Shown in pieces: positions 1-9,034 of a DNA stretch of 64,000 bases (within the stretch, counting starts at the first letter, position 1; each line of letters starts with the position of its first letter). Source of the DNA: Bdellovibrionales bacterium Ga0074139 (lineage in GTDB: Bacteria > Bdellovibrionota > Bdellovibrionia > Bdellovibrionales > Bdellovibrionaceae); contig LNEB01000015.1 of the NCBI GenBank assembly GCA_001464795.1, positions 62,001 to 126,000 on the forward strand, in the 5' to 3' direction. Position numbers and translations under genes: made by a program. Under the pieces are notes generated by a model. That model had not been told where the DNA came from and made no database searches. It saw only the letters and a list, made by a program, of their open reading frames with translations.

Positions 1-549
1 TGCTGCGTAATAATTGTCAGTAATAGGAATCACTGAACCTAAGTACTTTTTCACTAAATCTGGATATTTTTGTACAGCCTCACTGATGGGGCAAAAAACT
101 ACGCCCACTTTTTCAAGATCTTCTTGATGAGTGGTTGCAATGGAAACAGAGTCAAAAACAACGTCCATCGCCACACCAGAAATTCTTTTCTGTTCCTGTA
201 GAGGAATTCCAAGGCGTGCAAATGTTTTTAACAACTCAGGGTCTATTTCTTCTAATGATTTGGGACCCGCTTTTTCATCGGACTTCTTTTTTGGAGCTGC
301 ATAGTAGCGAATGTCTTGAAAATCAATTTTGGGGTACTGAACATGAGCCCATTGAGGTTCTGTCATAGTCAACCAGTGGCGATAAGCTTTGAGGCGATAC
401 TCAAGCATCCATTCAGGTTCATTTTTTTTACCTGATATCAATCGAATGACATCTTCATTTAAACCTTTATCAATGACATCCTGTTCGACTGAAGTGTCAA
501 ATCCATATTTATAGGCATAATCTAATTTTGTTTCTTGTGAATCAGACAT
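1..549 (-). CDS. sufB: Fe-S cluster assembly protein SufB (N-terminal part, cut by window start)
   Basis: Reading the minus strand from the ATG at 549 gives 183 uninterrupted codons to the window edge. The protein has the SufB N-terminal pattern: [16 protein letters not shown] near residue 46, then [18 protein letters not shown], then a [20 protein letters not shown]-like block. SufB is the scaffold subunit of the SufBC2D complex that builds Fe-S clusters in the cytoplasm. Its start overlaps the end of the upstream Rrf2 gene by 8 bp, so the two are co-transcribed and probably translationally coupled. The C-terminal beta-helix core, with the cluster-building residues, lies outside the window. 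Confidence 0.93.
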   Translation of the reverse strand, partial: MSDSQETKLDYAYKYGFDTSVEQDVIDKGLNEDVIRLISGKKNEPEWMLEYRLKAYRHWLTMTEPQWAHVQYPKIDFQDIRYYAAPKKKSDEKAGPKSLEEIDPELLKTFARLGIPLQEQKRISGVAMDVVFDSVSIATTHQEDLEKVGVVFCPISEAVQKYPDLVKKYLGSVIPITDNYYAA

Positions 550-955
550 GGTGGATATCCTGAACAAGTTCTTGAATGGTGATGGTTTTATAAAATTGAT
601 TCAATTTTTCATTAAGAATTTTCATCGGTGGAACGATATTGCAGCTGTCTTGGATTTCACAGGCTCCATCATCTGTGATGCATTTTACGATCGATGAAGG
701 ACCTTCAATCATTTCAACAAGTTGATGCAAAGAAAAGCTCTGTAGACTTTGAATCAATCGATATCCACCTGACACCCCTTGTTCCGAGTTCAGAATTCCT
801 TTTTGTGCTAGGACTTGAAGCACACGTGCCACAACATCAAACGAAATATTCAAATGATCGGCCACTTCTTTGGCTGTCACTTTTTCGGGTGATCGCAGGT
901 GGAGATATTTAAGGGCCATAAGTGAGTATTCGACTCGTCGATTCAATTTTGTCAT
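542..955 (-). CDS. Rrf2/IscR-family transcriptional regulator of the suf operon
   Basis: The protein has 137 aa, usual for the Rrf2 family. An N-terminal winged helix-turn-helix (about residues 9-65, with [20 protein letters not shown] and the wing GVSGGYRL) is followed by a helix and three cysteines at positions 92, 99 and 105. IscR binds a [2Fe-2S] cluster with cysteines at nearly the same positions and spacing. The gene directly precedes sufB, so it is most likely the iron-sulfur-responsive regulator of this suf operon (SufR/IscR role). That it regulates itself is an inference, supported by an inverted repeat about 40 bp upstream. The start gives the canonical [16 protein letters not shown]-terminus. 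Confidence 0.9.
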   Translation of the reverse strand: MTKLNRRVEYSLMALKYLHLRSPEKVTAKEVADHLNISFDVVARVLQVLAQKGILNSEQGVSGGYRLIQSLQSFSLHQLVEMIEGPSSIVKCITDDGACEIQDSCNIVPPMKILNEKLNQFYKTITIQELVQDIHHV

Positions 956-994
956 CGGGATGCAAACTAATTGAGAATGACACTAAACTCAACA

Positions 995-1021
995 ACAAAT
1001 ACGTTTTTATTTGTCGTATTT
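995..1021. promoter_or_regulatory. Nested inverted repeats, candidate operator upstream of the Rrf2-sufB operon
   Basis: Acaaata (995-1001) and tatttgt (1008-1014) form a perfect inverted repeat. A second one, aaatacg (997-1003) with cgtattt (1015-1021), overlaps it. The element lies 40-66 bp upstream of the Rrf2 start and about 45 bp upstream of the divergent gene at 1066, where an operator would be expected. It does not match the E. coli type 1 IscR box. The regulatory role is inferred. Confidence 0.4.
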
Positions 1022-1065
1022 AAATTGTTCGTGATTTCAATATCTTATGCTGTTATGAAGCCTGT

Positions 1066-1902
1066 ATGAAGTTGTTAGGAATCAGTCTTTTTTGCCTTTT
1101 TGCCACATTGACCATTTGGGTGACCCTTTCTCAGTTTGGGGGTGCCCAAAGCTATCAGGCCTACGATCACGCCCTGATGAAGTTAGAAAGCCCCAGCTAT
1201 GCACTCAGCACAAGCTCACCTGAAGCAGCGGAAAAGTTTCTTTTGCAAAATAAAAAACATGGGCTGCGATTACCGATCCATATCAGTTCTGATGGTAAGC
1301 TTTTTACGGCCCCAAAAGGTGGCTTTGATTTTTTAAAAACTTTAGTCGAAAAAAATCCTGCCATGTTTAAAGGTTTGAAACCGCACCTTTATAGTTTTGA
1401 ATTTTTAAAATCGCAAAATCCAGAGTTTATGACAGCTGAGACTTGGAAAAACCTTAAACCTGCTTTTTGGATTTTCGATATTCAAGATAATGCCACAGAT
1501 GCTGATCGTTACATTGTAGAATGGGTCGAAGCTCACCAATTGGCCGATCAACTGATTATCAGAAGTGATGTTGACCTTGTTGTATCAAGCCTTAAAAGAT
1601 CAAAGCCACTTTGGATCTATGGATCAAGTTTGTCTGACAATACCCAATTTTTAACAATGGCCTCTGCTCACTTAGAAGGACTTCCTAGGTTCTTGCGAGA
1701 TTATTATTTTACAACCTTAACCTATCAAAATCGAGACATGATCAATCCCCGTGTTTTTGATGAAATGCGAAAACGACAAAAAAAAATTGCAATTGGTCCA
1801 GTTTTTTCATTGGAAGAAAAAAATCGCGCTGCTAGCTATCTTCCTGATATTTTAATCTTAGATGAATTACTTCTCGACACTCACAGCCAAAATTCATTGT
1901 AA
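1066..1902 (+). CDS. Secreted or membrane-anchored protein, possible degenerate glycerophosphodiesterase-like barrel
   Basis: The 278-aa product starts with a hydrophobic signal or anchor segment (about residues 3-25). The rest has features reminiscent of the GDPD TIM barrel: GLRLPIHISSDGKLF resembles the 'D-T-D-G' strand, and later blocks (FWIFDIQDNATDADRYIVEW, IAIGPVFSLEEKNRA, LPDILILDE) resemble later barrel strands. The catalytic HRG and E-x-D residues of real GDPDs are not visible, so activity is unlikely or different. Fold assignment is tentative. The gene stands alone, divergent from the suf regulator and 42 bp before tolQ. Confidence 0.55.
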   Translation: MKLLGISLFCLFATLTIWVTLSQFGGAQSYQAYDHALMKLESPSYALSTSSPEAAEKFLLQNKKHGLRLPIHISSDGKLFTAPKGGFDFLKTLVEKNPAMFKGLKPHLYSFEFLKSQNPEFMTAETWKNLKPAFWIFDIQDNATDADRYIVEWVEAHQLADQLIIRSDVDLVVSSLKRSKPLWIYGSSLSDNTQFLTMASAHLEGLPRFLRDYYFTTLTYQNRDMINPRVFDEMRKRQKKIAIGPVFSLEEKNRAASYLPDILILDELLLDTHSQNSL

Positions 1903-1944
1903 TTTTATTTTACTATCAAGACTTTATCTTCTTACAATAGCTCT

Positions 1945-2634
1945 ATGGAAAAAGTAGCTGTTAATACAAATGCATGGGATGCGATACTTCAAGCCAGTCC
2001 AGTGGTCCAACTCACACTGCTATTACTTGTTGTTCTGTCAGTAGTCTGTTGGGGAGTTGGAATCACAAAGTGGCGACACTTTAGAAAAATTGCTGAACAC
2101 AACGAACTTTTTTTAGCCCATTTTTGGAAAGCCACAAGCCTTGATCACTTGTACGAACAAATTGATCAGTATGCTTATAGCACTCTTGCAAGGGTCTACA
2201 GGGCTTCTTACATTGAATTAAAAAAATTGGCAGAAGCCACACAGCAAAACAAAAACACTCAGCTTTCGGGAAGTGATAACCTTGAACGAGTGATTCGCAA
2301 ATCCGTTGAAAATGAAATTTCAAGACTTGAATCAAGATTGAACTGGCTAGCTACAACGGGAAGCACCGGACCCTTTATTGGCCTATTTGGAACAGTCTGG
2401 GGAATAATGGGTTCTTTTCATAAAATTGGTGCCACTGGCAATGCAAGTTTAGCTGTTGTGGCCCCTGGTATTTCCGAGGCTTTAATTGCAACAGCCATAG
2501 GATTAGCCGCTGCTATTCCAGCAGTCATGCTTTACAATCACTTCGTTGCACAAATTCGCAAAGAAGAAATTGAACTCAATAACTTTACGACTGATTTCAT
2601 TAACATTGTTAAGCGAAATTTTTTTAAGGCCTAA
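1945..2634 (+). CDS. tolQ: TolQ/ExbB-family proton channel subunit
   Basis: At 229 aa it is normal TolQ length. Three hydrophobic segments are visible at about residues 16-38, 140-162 and 172-195, and the MotA/TolQ/ExbB signature STGPFIGLFGTVWGIMGSF lies between the first cytoplasmic loop and TM2. With TolR it forms the inner-membrane proton channel that energises TolA. tolR follows after 3 bp and tolA and tolB come next, so this is a tol operon rather than exbBD. A promoter is expected in the 42-bp gap upstream; no clear consensus was picked out. Confidence 0.93.
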   Translation: MEKVAVNTNAWDAILQASPVVQLTLLLLVVLSVVCWGVGITKWRHFRKIAEHNELFLAHFWKATSLDHLYEQIDQYAYSTLARVYRASYIELKKLAEATQQNKNTQLSGSDNLERVIRKSVENEISRLESRLNWLATTGSTGPFIGLFGTVWGIMGSFHKIGATGNASLAVVAPGISEALIATAIGLAAAIPAVMLYNHFVAQIRKEEIELNNFTTDFINIVKRNFFKA

Positions 2635-2637
2635 TCT

Positions 2638-3057
2638 ATGGCAATGAGTTCATCTGGCTCGGGAAAATCAAAAGCTGTTTTAAGCGAAATCAATGTGACT
2701 CCTTTAGTGGATGTCATGCTGGTTTTACTTATTATGTTTATGGTGACCACGCCACTTATGCAGCAGGGAATAGAAGTCGATGTCCCTAAAACAAGTTCAA
2801 CAGGCGTCGAAATGACAGACGAACCTTTTTTAGTCGTTATCCACAAAGATCGACGAATTGAGGCTGGCAAAGCTCAGCTGAATCTTTCCACCATGAGTGA
2901 TAAATTAAAAGCCATTTTTAAGAATAGAAAAAATAAGCAAGTTTTTATTCAAGCCGACCGAAAAGTGGATTACGGAATCGTGGCTGAAGCCATGGCTGAA
3001 ATTCGCGCAGCAGGAATTACTAATATTGGACTCATCACACTGCCTAAGGATCCATGA
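2638..3057 (+). CDS. tolR: TolR/ExbD-family proton channel subunit
   Basis: The 139-aa protein has a short cytoplasmic N-terminus, then SEINVTPLVDVMLVLLIMF. This is the family hallmark, with the essential membrane Asp at the start of the only TM helix (about residues 25-43). A periplasmic ExbD domain follows (VFIQADRKVDYGIVAEAMAE near residues 99-118). It partners TolQ and dimerises in the periplasm. Its last codons overlap the tolA start by 4 bp, indicating translational coupling. Confidence 0.93.
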   Translation: MAMSSSGSGKSKAVLSEINVTPLVDVMLVLLIMFMVTTPLMQQGIEVDVPKTSSTGVEMTDEPFLVVIHKDRRIEAGKAQLNLSTMSDKLKAIFKNRKNKQVFIQADRKVDYGIVAEAMAEIRAAGITNIGLITLPKDP

Positions 3058-3812
3058 GTTCAGAAATACTCAAAGATCCTTTTGATGAAAGCACAGTTTT
3101 CAAAAGCTCTTTAAAGCTTTCACTGGGTGCCCATATTTTTGTTCTTCTGTTTTTTACAGTCAAAGCACTGATTATGCCTGATGCTGCACTTGATTATTCT
3201 TCAGCCATTCGTGTGGATATTGTCGCATTGCCTGAAAAACTTGATCCTAATCAAATTGAACTTGTGAAACCAGAACAGAAAGCAGAAAAACCTCAAGCTC
3301 AACCTCAGCCAAAAGAAGTGGTTCTTCCTAAAAAAGAGCCGGACGCTATTTCTTTAAAAAAATCGAAATCAAAACAAGAAGAAGCATTAGACCGACTCAA
3401 AAAAATGAGTGCTATTGACAGAATTAAGAATGAAGTGGAATCCAGCCAGAAAAAAGCCAATGCTTTAGAAAAGGTTTCACAAGTAAAAGGTAATATTTTA
3501 GCAGCTGGTACATCACTGACTGGACTTAATAAGCTTCAACATGATCAGTATATTTCAGACCTTGATGCAAAAATAAAAAGAAATTGGACAAAGCCACGCT
3601 GGATTGAAAAAGAATTAAAGGCCCGTGTACGAATTAAAATTGATCAAAATGGAACTTTAATTTCAAAGGTTCTTGAAATCAGCAGCGGAGAGCCTGCTTA
3701 TGATGATTTAGTTTTGGAAACAATTGATCGCTCGGCCCCTTTTCCACCACCACCTGAAAAATTTATTAATATTGCTGCGGTACGTGGAATTTTAATAGGC
3801 TTCCCAGATTAA
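3054..3812 (+). CDS. tolA: TolA-like TonB C-terminal domain protein
   Basis: The 252-aa protein has one N-terminal TM helix (about residues 24-44) and a Lys/Pro/Glu/Gln-rich spacer (about 75-145). A TonB/TolA C-terminal domain follows (about 165-250, [18 protein letters not shown], then [20 protein letters not shown] and AVRGILIGF at the end). It would span the periplasm and link TolQR energy to the outer membrane. It is shorter than E. coli TolA (about 420 aa), as is common outside enterobacteria. It is called TolA rather than TonB because it lies between tolR and tolB. Confidence 0.88.
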   Translation: MSSEILKDPFDESTVFKSSLKLSLGAHIFVLLFFTVKALIMPDAALDYSSAIRVDIVALPEKLDPNQIELVKPEQKAEKPQAQPQPKEVVLPKKEPDAISLKKSKSKQEEALDRLKKMSAIDRIKNEVESSQKKANALEKVSQVKGNILAAGTSLTGLNKLQHDQYISDLDAKIKRNWTKPRWIEKELKARVRIKIDQNGTLISKVLEISSGEPAYDDLVLETIDRSAPFPPPPEKFINIAAVRGILIGFPD

Positions 3813-3831
3813 CACCGACAAAAGAGGTTTT

Positions 3832-5208
3832 ATGAAATTATTATTTATCTTTATTCAATTGCTGCTTAGCGCTTCTTTATGGGCTCAAAGCACAACCGGT
3901 GAAGTTTTCATCAAAATGGGAGAAGCACAAACAAAAAAAAGTTTACTTGCACTGCCTGACTTTCAATCCTTGGGTGGGGCCAAACCCACATCCCAAAATA
4001 TTGCTGTTGCTAATGAACTTTTCACAGTCATTAAAAATAACCTAGAGGTCTCGGCTTATTTTCAATTGATGGACAAAGCTGCTTTTCTAGAGGACACAAC
4101 CAAAACAGGACTAAAACCTATTCCCACCGAAGCCAATGGTTTTAATTTTTTGAGCTGGCAGCAGATTGGGACAGAATTTTTAATTCGTGCAGGTTATTCA
4201 GTCATTGGTAATCAAATCAATCTTGAGGCTTACGTTTATCATGTTCCCAAGGCCCGCCTTGTTTTCGGAAAAAAATATTCTGCACCCATTAATGGGGTTA
4301 GAAAAATGGCCCACACTTTTACAAACGATATCTTGGATTCTTTAACTGGAAAAACGGGAATGTATTTGTCACGAATTGTTGTGGCCAGTGATCGTGGCGT
4401 ATCACCCTCAAGAGAAATCTTTGTCATGGACTGGGACGGAGCTAACGTAGAAAGAATTTCGAACCATCGCTCGATTTCTTTGTCACCTGCTTGGTCTAGA
4501 GATGGAAAAAAAGTGGCCTATACATCTTACGTAAAGCGCGGAAGAACCACTTTAAGAAACGCTGATATGTTTATCTATGATTTAGCCACAGCCAAACGCA
4601 ATGTTATTTCTTTTCGCCAAGGTCTTAATTCAGGAGCCAGTTTCTCACCTGATAACTCTATTTTTCTCACGATCTCACAGGGAACCTCTCCTAATATTTA
4701 TCAAATCAATCAAGCCGGTGATATTGTTGCGAAGGTAACTAACGGACCTACGGGAGCCATGAACGTCGAGCCCTCCGTTAGCCCCGATGGAAAAAAAGTG
4801 GCCTTCAGCTCTGACCGTGCAGGACGAACCATGATTTATGTTATGGATTCAAACGGATCCAATGTGAAAAGAGTTACCTTCGCAGGACAATTTAATGCCT
4901 CACCCGCGTGGTCACCTGACGGAAAAAAATTAGCGTTTGCAGGTCAAACTGGGTCCAACTTTGATATTTTTATTATGGATGTTGATGGTCAGAATATGAA
5001 ACGACTGACCTCTGCAAAAAGATCCAACGGAAGACCCGCCAACAACGAAGATCCCACTTGGTCACCTGATGGTCGCTTTGTGATGTACACAAGCGATAGA
5101 ACAGGCAAAAGTCAGATTTATATTTCCACCGAAGATGGTTCCGATGAGCGTCGCATCACGATTGATAGCGCAAACTATTTTAAGCCCAAATGGAGTCAGA
5201 ATTTATAG
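3832..5208 (+). CDS. tolB: Tol-Pal system beta-propeller protein TolB
   Basis: A signal peptide (residues 1-19, cut after LWA) precedes the TolB N-terminal domain (about 20-165). A six-bladed WD40-like propeller with repeated SPDGKK and SDR motifs (about 175-455) completes the protein. TolB is periplasmic and links TolA and Pal. The length, 458 aa, is slightly above the usual 430. No pal or cpoB gene follows in this window; a cyclophilin takes that place, so Pal must be encoded elsewhere. Confidence 0.94.
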   Translation: MKLLFIFIQLLLSASLWAQSTTGEVFIKMGEAQTKKSLLALPDFQSLGGAKPTSQNIAVANELFTVIKNNLEVSAYFQLMDKAAFLEDTTKTGLKPIPTEANGFNFLSWQQIGTEFLIRAGYSVIGNQINLEAYVYHVPKARLVFGKKYSAPINGVRKMAHTFTNDILDSLTGKTGMYLSRIVVASDRGVSPSREIFVMDWDGANVERISNHRSISLSPAWSRDGKKVAYTSYVKRGRTTLRNADMFIYDLATAKRNVISFRQGLNSGASFSPDNSIFLTISQGTSPNIYQINQAGDIVAKVTNGPTGAMNVEPSVSPDGKKVAFSSDRAGRTMIYVMDSNGSNVKRVTFAGQFNASPAWSPDGKKLAFAGQTGSNFDIFIMDVDGQNMKRLTSAKRSNGRPANNEDPTWSPDGRFVMYTSDRTGKSQIYISTEDGSDERRITIDSANYFKPKWSQNL

Positions 5209-5280
5209 AATGCGTCATGACTCTGTAGATGTCCCGGTTTAGCTTCCTGGCCGCTATCATAAGCGAAAGGTTTCAAAGCT

Positions 5281-5919
5281 ATGTCGAAGACTCAAGTGAA
5301 AAAAGCAGCCTGGATTTATATAGCTGCTTTTTTATTATTCGTTCTGAATTTTCACGCGGAAGCATCGAACAGCATCGCTTCCAAAAAACTAAAAGCATCA
5401 TCCACTCAAAAAGGGGCAAATATGACAACTGTAATCATGGAAACTTCGCTCGGTAACATTGAAATTGAACTCGATGGTGAAAAAGCGCCTAATACGACTG
5501 CTAATTTTTTAAAGTACGTCGATGACAAATTTTACGATGGCCTAATTTTCCACCGAGTTATCAGCACATTCATGATCCAGGGTGGTGGCATGACTGAAGA
5601 CATGTCTGAAAAGAAAAATGGTTCACCCATTCAAAATGAGGCTTCCAATGGCCTTAAAAATAATGCGGGCACCATTGCGATGGCAAGAACTGGCGACCCC
5701 CACAGCGCCACTTCTCAGTTTTTTATCAACGTGGCTGATAATGGCTTTCTGAATCATACAGCTCCCACACCATCTGGATGGGGCTATGCTGTTTTTGGAA
5801 AAGTCACAAGCGGAATGGATATTGTTAATAAAATTAAAGAAGTTCCAACAGGCCGTAAAGGTCATCATGATGATGTACCTAAAACAGCTGTCGTTATTAA
5901 ATCAGTCAAAAGAAAATAA
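5281..5919 (+). CDS. Cyclophilin-type peptidyl-prolyl cis-trans isomerase with N-terminal signal segment
   Basis: Residues about 48-212 form a complete PpiA/PpiB-like cyclophilin: [14 protein letters not shown] holds the catalytic Arg/Phe site, then [14 protein letters not shown] and [14 protein letters not shown]. The N-terminal 47 residues add a hydrophobic stretch ([18 protein letters not shown]) that looks like a signal peptide, suggesting a periplasmic enzyme acting on envelope proteins. An internal Met at 5422 ([12 protein letters not shown]) matches the start of cytoplasmic cyclophilins, so a shorter cytoplasmic form is possible. The gene follows tolB by 72 bp. Confidence 0.9.
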   Translation: MSKTQVKKAAWIYIAAFLLFVLNFHAEASNSIASKKLKASSTQKGANMTTVIMETSLGNIEIELDGEKAPNTTANFLKYVDDKFYDGLIFHRVISTFMIQGGGMTEDMSEKKNGSPIQNEASNGLKNNAGTIAMARTGDPHSATSQFFINVADNGFLNHTAPTPSGWGYAVFGKVTSGMDIVNKIKEVPTGRKGHHDDVPKTAVVIKSVKRK

Positions 5920-5921
5920 AT

Positions 5922-6494
5922 TTGGAATCAATTATTTCTGCCGATCATGCTTTGTTTAAACTCATTAATCAAAGCTGGTCGAACGGGCTTTTTGATCAGA
6001 TTTTTCCCTTCATCACGGACCTTCACAAAACTCTTTATTTCAAAATTATTTTTCTAGTTCTTATCTTTGGATTCCATTTTTACAAGTTCAGTAAAAAAGG
6101 AATTTTCACGGGTCTTGCTTGTTTGCTTTGTGTAGGCATAACAGATTGGACTGGAAATCAGTTTTTTAAAAAACCAATCGATCGTCAGCGTCCCTTCGAG
6201 TTTGTTCATCTTGAAACCATCCAAAGAACAAATGCGCAGCCAGGCTCTAGTTTTATTTCTAACCATGCAGCCAATATGTTCGCACTAGCCACATTTAGCA
6301 GTTTCATAGTCCCAGCCACGGGAATTATATTAGTTCCATTCGCAGCCCTAGCCGCCTATAGCCGCGTTTATAACGGAGTTCACTTCCCGCTGGATGTTCT
6401 CGGAGGGGCTACTTGGGGAGTGTTACTTGGCTTTATGTTTTCACAAATTGTTATGCGATATTTAATTCAAAGAAAAAGTAAGGCACTGACATGA
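5922..6494 (+). CDS. PAP2-family membrane phosphatase
   Basis: The 190-aa protein has several TM helices and the three phosphatase motifs of the PAP2/undecaprenyl-diphosphatase superfamily: KKPIDRQRPF (C1), SNHAANMFALATF (C2, an SNHA variant of PSGH) and SRVYNGVHFPLDVLGG (C3). These are the His/Arg residues that hydrolyse lipid or polyprenyl phosphates on the periplasmic side. The substrate cannot be told from sequence. The start is TTG, 2 bp after the cyclophilin stop, which implies coupling. The 3' end overlaps the next gene by 4 bp. Confidence 0.87.
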   Translation: MESIISADHALFKLINQSWSNGLFDQIFPFITDLHKTLYFKIIFLVLIFGFHFYKFSKKGIFTGLACLLCVGITDWTGNQFFKKPIDRQRPFEFVHLETIQRTNAQPGSSFISNHAANMFALATFSSFIVPATGIILVPFAALAAYSRVYNGVHFPLDVLGGATWGVLLGFMFSQIVMRYLIQRKSKALT

Positions 6495-7462
6495 AAGTTG
6501 TCGTTACAGGTGCCAATGGCTTTCTTGGCAGTGCATTGACCAAAAGACTGACCACTGAGGGCTACGATGTGCACATTATTTCTAGGCCCAGTAGTGATCT
6601 CAGTGAAATAAAAGATCTAAGATTTCAAAATCATATTGGTGATATTTCAGATCTAACCTCGTTGAATAAGGCTTTTCAGGGCGCAGAAATTATTTTTCAT
6701 CTAGCTGGCGTTGTGGCTTATAAAAAAAGTCAAAGACCACTTATGGATCAAGTCAATGTGGTGGGAACTCAAAATGTGGTAACTGCAATGCAACAACAAA
6801 AAGTGAAAAAGCTTTTACACCTATCTTCTGTTGTTGCAGTCGGAGCTGGTTTTCACTCTGGACAAATTCTTAACGAAGAGTCCGAGTTTAATTTGAAGCA
6901 TCTAAATTTGGGATACTTTGAAACTAAACGCCAAGCAGAAGCCTTAGTTCTGAAAGCCTTTCATGAAGGGCTGATCGAGCCTTATATTGTAAATCCCAGC
7001 ACCATTTACGGACCTGCAGATGCCAAAAAAGGAAGTCGATCTGTTCAATTGAAAGTCGCAAGGGGGAAGTTCCCATTTTACACATCAGGCGGCGTTAACG
7101 TCGTGTCTGTAGAAGATGTCATAGAGGGAATTTTACTTTCTTTAAACAAAGGAAAAGCAGGCCAAAGATATATTCTATCTGGAGAAAATTGGACGATTCG
7201 TAAGCTATTTCAAGAAATTGCCGATTCGGCTCAAGTTGCACCCCCTAAAATATTACTGCCTAACTTTTTACTCCATGCCATAGGAAGCTTAGGTGATCAT
7301 TTTCCAACCATTGGTATCTCAAAAGAGAATGCTTGGACTTCGACCCTTTTTCATTGGTTTGACAACTCAAAGGCTAAAAATGAACTTGGCTTTAATCCCC
7401 GACCTGCCAAATTCGCAATTCAACAATCCGTAGACTGGATGAAGGCACAAGGCTTAATTTAA
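6491..7462 (+). CDS. NAD(P)-dependent sugar epimerase/dehydratase (extended SDR)
   Basis: The 323-aa protein opens with the Rossmann motif GANGFLGSAL (residues 8-17). It has a YFETKRQAEAL-type YxxxK active site near residue 142 and a substrate-binding C-terminal half. Similarity in layout is to dihydroflavonol reductase and hopanoid-associated epimerases (HpnA-like). The exact substrate is unknown. It lies in an envelope-related run between a PAP2 phosphatase and a peptidoglycan glycosyltransferase, so a lipid-linked sugar substrate is plausible but not shown. Confidence 0.85.
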   Translation: MKVVVTGANGFLGSALTKRLTTEGYDVHIISRPSSDLSEIKDLRFQNHIGDISDLTSLNKAFQGAEIIFHLAGVVAYKKSQRPLMDQVNVVGTQNVVTAMQQQKVKKLLHLSSVVAVGAGFHSGQILNEESEFNLKHLNLGYFETKRQAEALVLKAFHEGLIEPYIVNPSTIYGPADAKKGSRSVQLKVARGKFPFYTSGGVNVVSVEDVIEGILLSLNKGKAGQRYILSGENWTIRKLFQEIADSAQVAPPKILLPNFLLHAIGSLGDHFPTIGISKENAWTSTLFHWFDNSKAKNELGFNPRPAKFAIQQSVDWMKAQGLI

Positions 7463-7463
7463 A

Positions 7464-8285
7464 ATGAAAAAAGTTTTTGTTACTTTGCTTTTTTTGTCCG
7501 CATTTCCATTTTTAATATTAATTTATATTTGGATCATGCTTCCAAGTGAAAAAGACATTCGGGGATGCATCACAACAACCATGTTTCAGGTCAAGTTATG
7601 TGACAAATCTCCTGGCCACACAAAACTTAAAAATGTGTCTCCCTATTTAAAAAAAACCATTCTATTAACTGAAGATTCTTTATTTTATCAGCATAAAGGT
7701 TTTGATTGGGAATCGATTCAAAGAAACTACGAAGAGAATAAGAAAGCAGGTCGCTACAAACGTGGTGGATCAACAATTACTCAGCAGTTAGCTAAAAATA
7801 TGTTTCTAAATTCTGACCGAACACTTGTAAGGAAAGGTTTAGAGGCACTCATAACGATCAAAATAGAAAAAACGCTTAGTAAAAATGAAATCTTTGAAAA
7901 GTACCTAAATATTGTTGAGTTCGGAAAAAACATTTACGGCGTTAGGCAAGCCTCCCAACACTATTTTCAAAAATCACCTGGCCAATTAAATGTTGTTGAA
8001 TCAGCTTTCCTAGCAATGCTGCTTCCAAATCCCAAAAAATACTCGGTTTCATTTTACAGAAAAGAACTCACGCCGTTTGCAAGTCAAAGAATTAAGCAAA
8101 TCATTAATAATATGTATCAATATAAAAAGATTAGTGAAGTTGAATACGGCCAAGCACTTGTGGATTTAGAAACTTTCTTTCCCAGCTCAGTTGAAGAACA
8201 ATTATCAAGTGAAATTGATGAGGATCTGAATCGCTTAACACTTGAAAAGCTCGAGCAAGAATCGGAATCTGAAGATCGATTTTAA
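7464..8285 (+). CDS. Monofunctional GT51 peptidoglycan glycosyltransferase (MtgA-like)
   Basis: One N-terminal TM anchor (about residues 5-26) is followed by a complete GT51 domain. ILLTEDSLFYQHKGFDW has the catalytic Glu, and GGSTITQQLAKNMFL, KIEKTLSKNEIFEKYLN and NVVESAFLAMLLPNPKKYS are also present. There is no transpeptidase domain, so this is a monofunctional enzyme that polymerises lipid II glycan strands. The acidic C-terminal tail (about 40 residues) is unusual. The gene runs convergently into the ABC permease with a 4-bp overlap. Confidence 0.9.
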   Translation: MKKVFVTLLFLSAFPFLILIYIWIMLPSEKDIRGCITTTMFQVKLCDKSPGHTKLKNVSPYLKKTILLTEDSLFYQHKGFDWESIQRNYEENKKAGRYKRGGSTITQQLAKNMFLNSDRTLVRKGLEALITIKIEKTLSKNEIFEKYLNIVEFGKNIYGVRQASQHYFQKSPGQLNVVESAFLAMLLPNPKKYSVSFYRKELTPFASQRIKQIINNMYQYKKISEVEYGQALVDLETFFPSSVEEQLSSEIDEDLNRLTLEKLEQESESEDRF

Positions 8286-9034
8286 ATGAATTTTTCTTTA
8301 AATTTTTTGTAGCCTAAAACAAAAACTGCATAAGAAATAATTAATAAATATAAAAAATTAAATACAGAAAAAAGACTTATTATTCCAGACATAACAGAGT
8401 GGCTAAGTTGAATGGAGTGAGTAAATGGCAATAAATAAGAAACAACCCATAATGGTAAGTTAAGAGTCTGGACAGGAAAAAAGATCCCTGAAATCAAAAT
8501 CATAGGAATCAGCAAGACAAGATTAGGAATTTTTTGTTTTCCAAGAAAATTAGAATTTGCAACAATAGATCCCAAAGCAGAAAACAAAAAGATTGAAATA
8601 AATAAAAGCAAAACTAACGGTATAACAAGAAAACTTTCAACAACACCCATTGCAAGACCTACTACACAAGTGATTGCACAACTCAATAGACCTTTAAATG
8701 CAGAAGATAGAGTTTCTCCTAAGTAGATATCGAGCTTCTTGATAGGTGTGATCAACCATGATGCATAAACTTGTTTTTCATTCATGCGATAATTTTGAGT
8801 GTTGAAAGAATCAATAAAGGCAACGACGGCCGATGAAACACTTAAGTATCCAATAAAAAAGTACTCAAGGTAGCTTTGTCCATTGATGCTATTAATGTAT
8901 TGGCCGATTCCATAACCAAAAGCAGACAAGAACAAAAAAGGCTCAAGTAGCATATAAAAAACTTGAGAAATCCAATTTTTCTTAAAAACAAAAAAGTTAT
9001 GAGAAACTATTTTCAAATACCCTTTTTTTGTCAT
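8282..9034 (-). CDS. ABC-2 type transporter permease
   Basis: The 250-aa protein has about six hydrophobic segments and the ABC-2 family layout (FVFKKNWISQVFYMLLEPFL at the N-terminus, ISGIFFPVQTLNLPLWVVSY near the end), like NodJ or polysaccharide/drug exporters. Its start overlaps the ATPase gene by 4 bp, so the two form one exporter. The substrate is unknown. The partner ATPase has lost key catalytic residues, which makes active ATP-driven export doubtful. Confidence 0.85.
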   Translation of the reverse strand: MTKKGYLKIVSHNFFVFKKNWISQVFYMLLEPFLFLSAFGYGIGQYINSINGQSYLEYFFIGYLSVSSAVVAFIDSFNTQNYRMNEKQVYASWLITPIKKLDIYLGETLSSAFKGLLSCAITCVVGLAMGVVESFLVIPLVLLLFISIFLFSALGSIVANSNFLGKQKIPNLVLLIPMILISGIFFPVQTLNLPLWVVSYLLPFTHSIQLSHSVMSGIISLFSVFNFLYLLIISYAVFVLGYKKFKEKFI

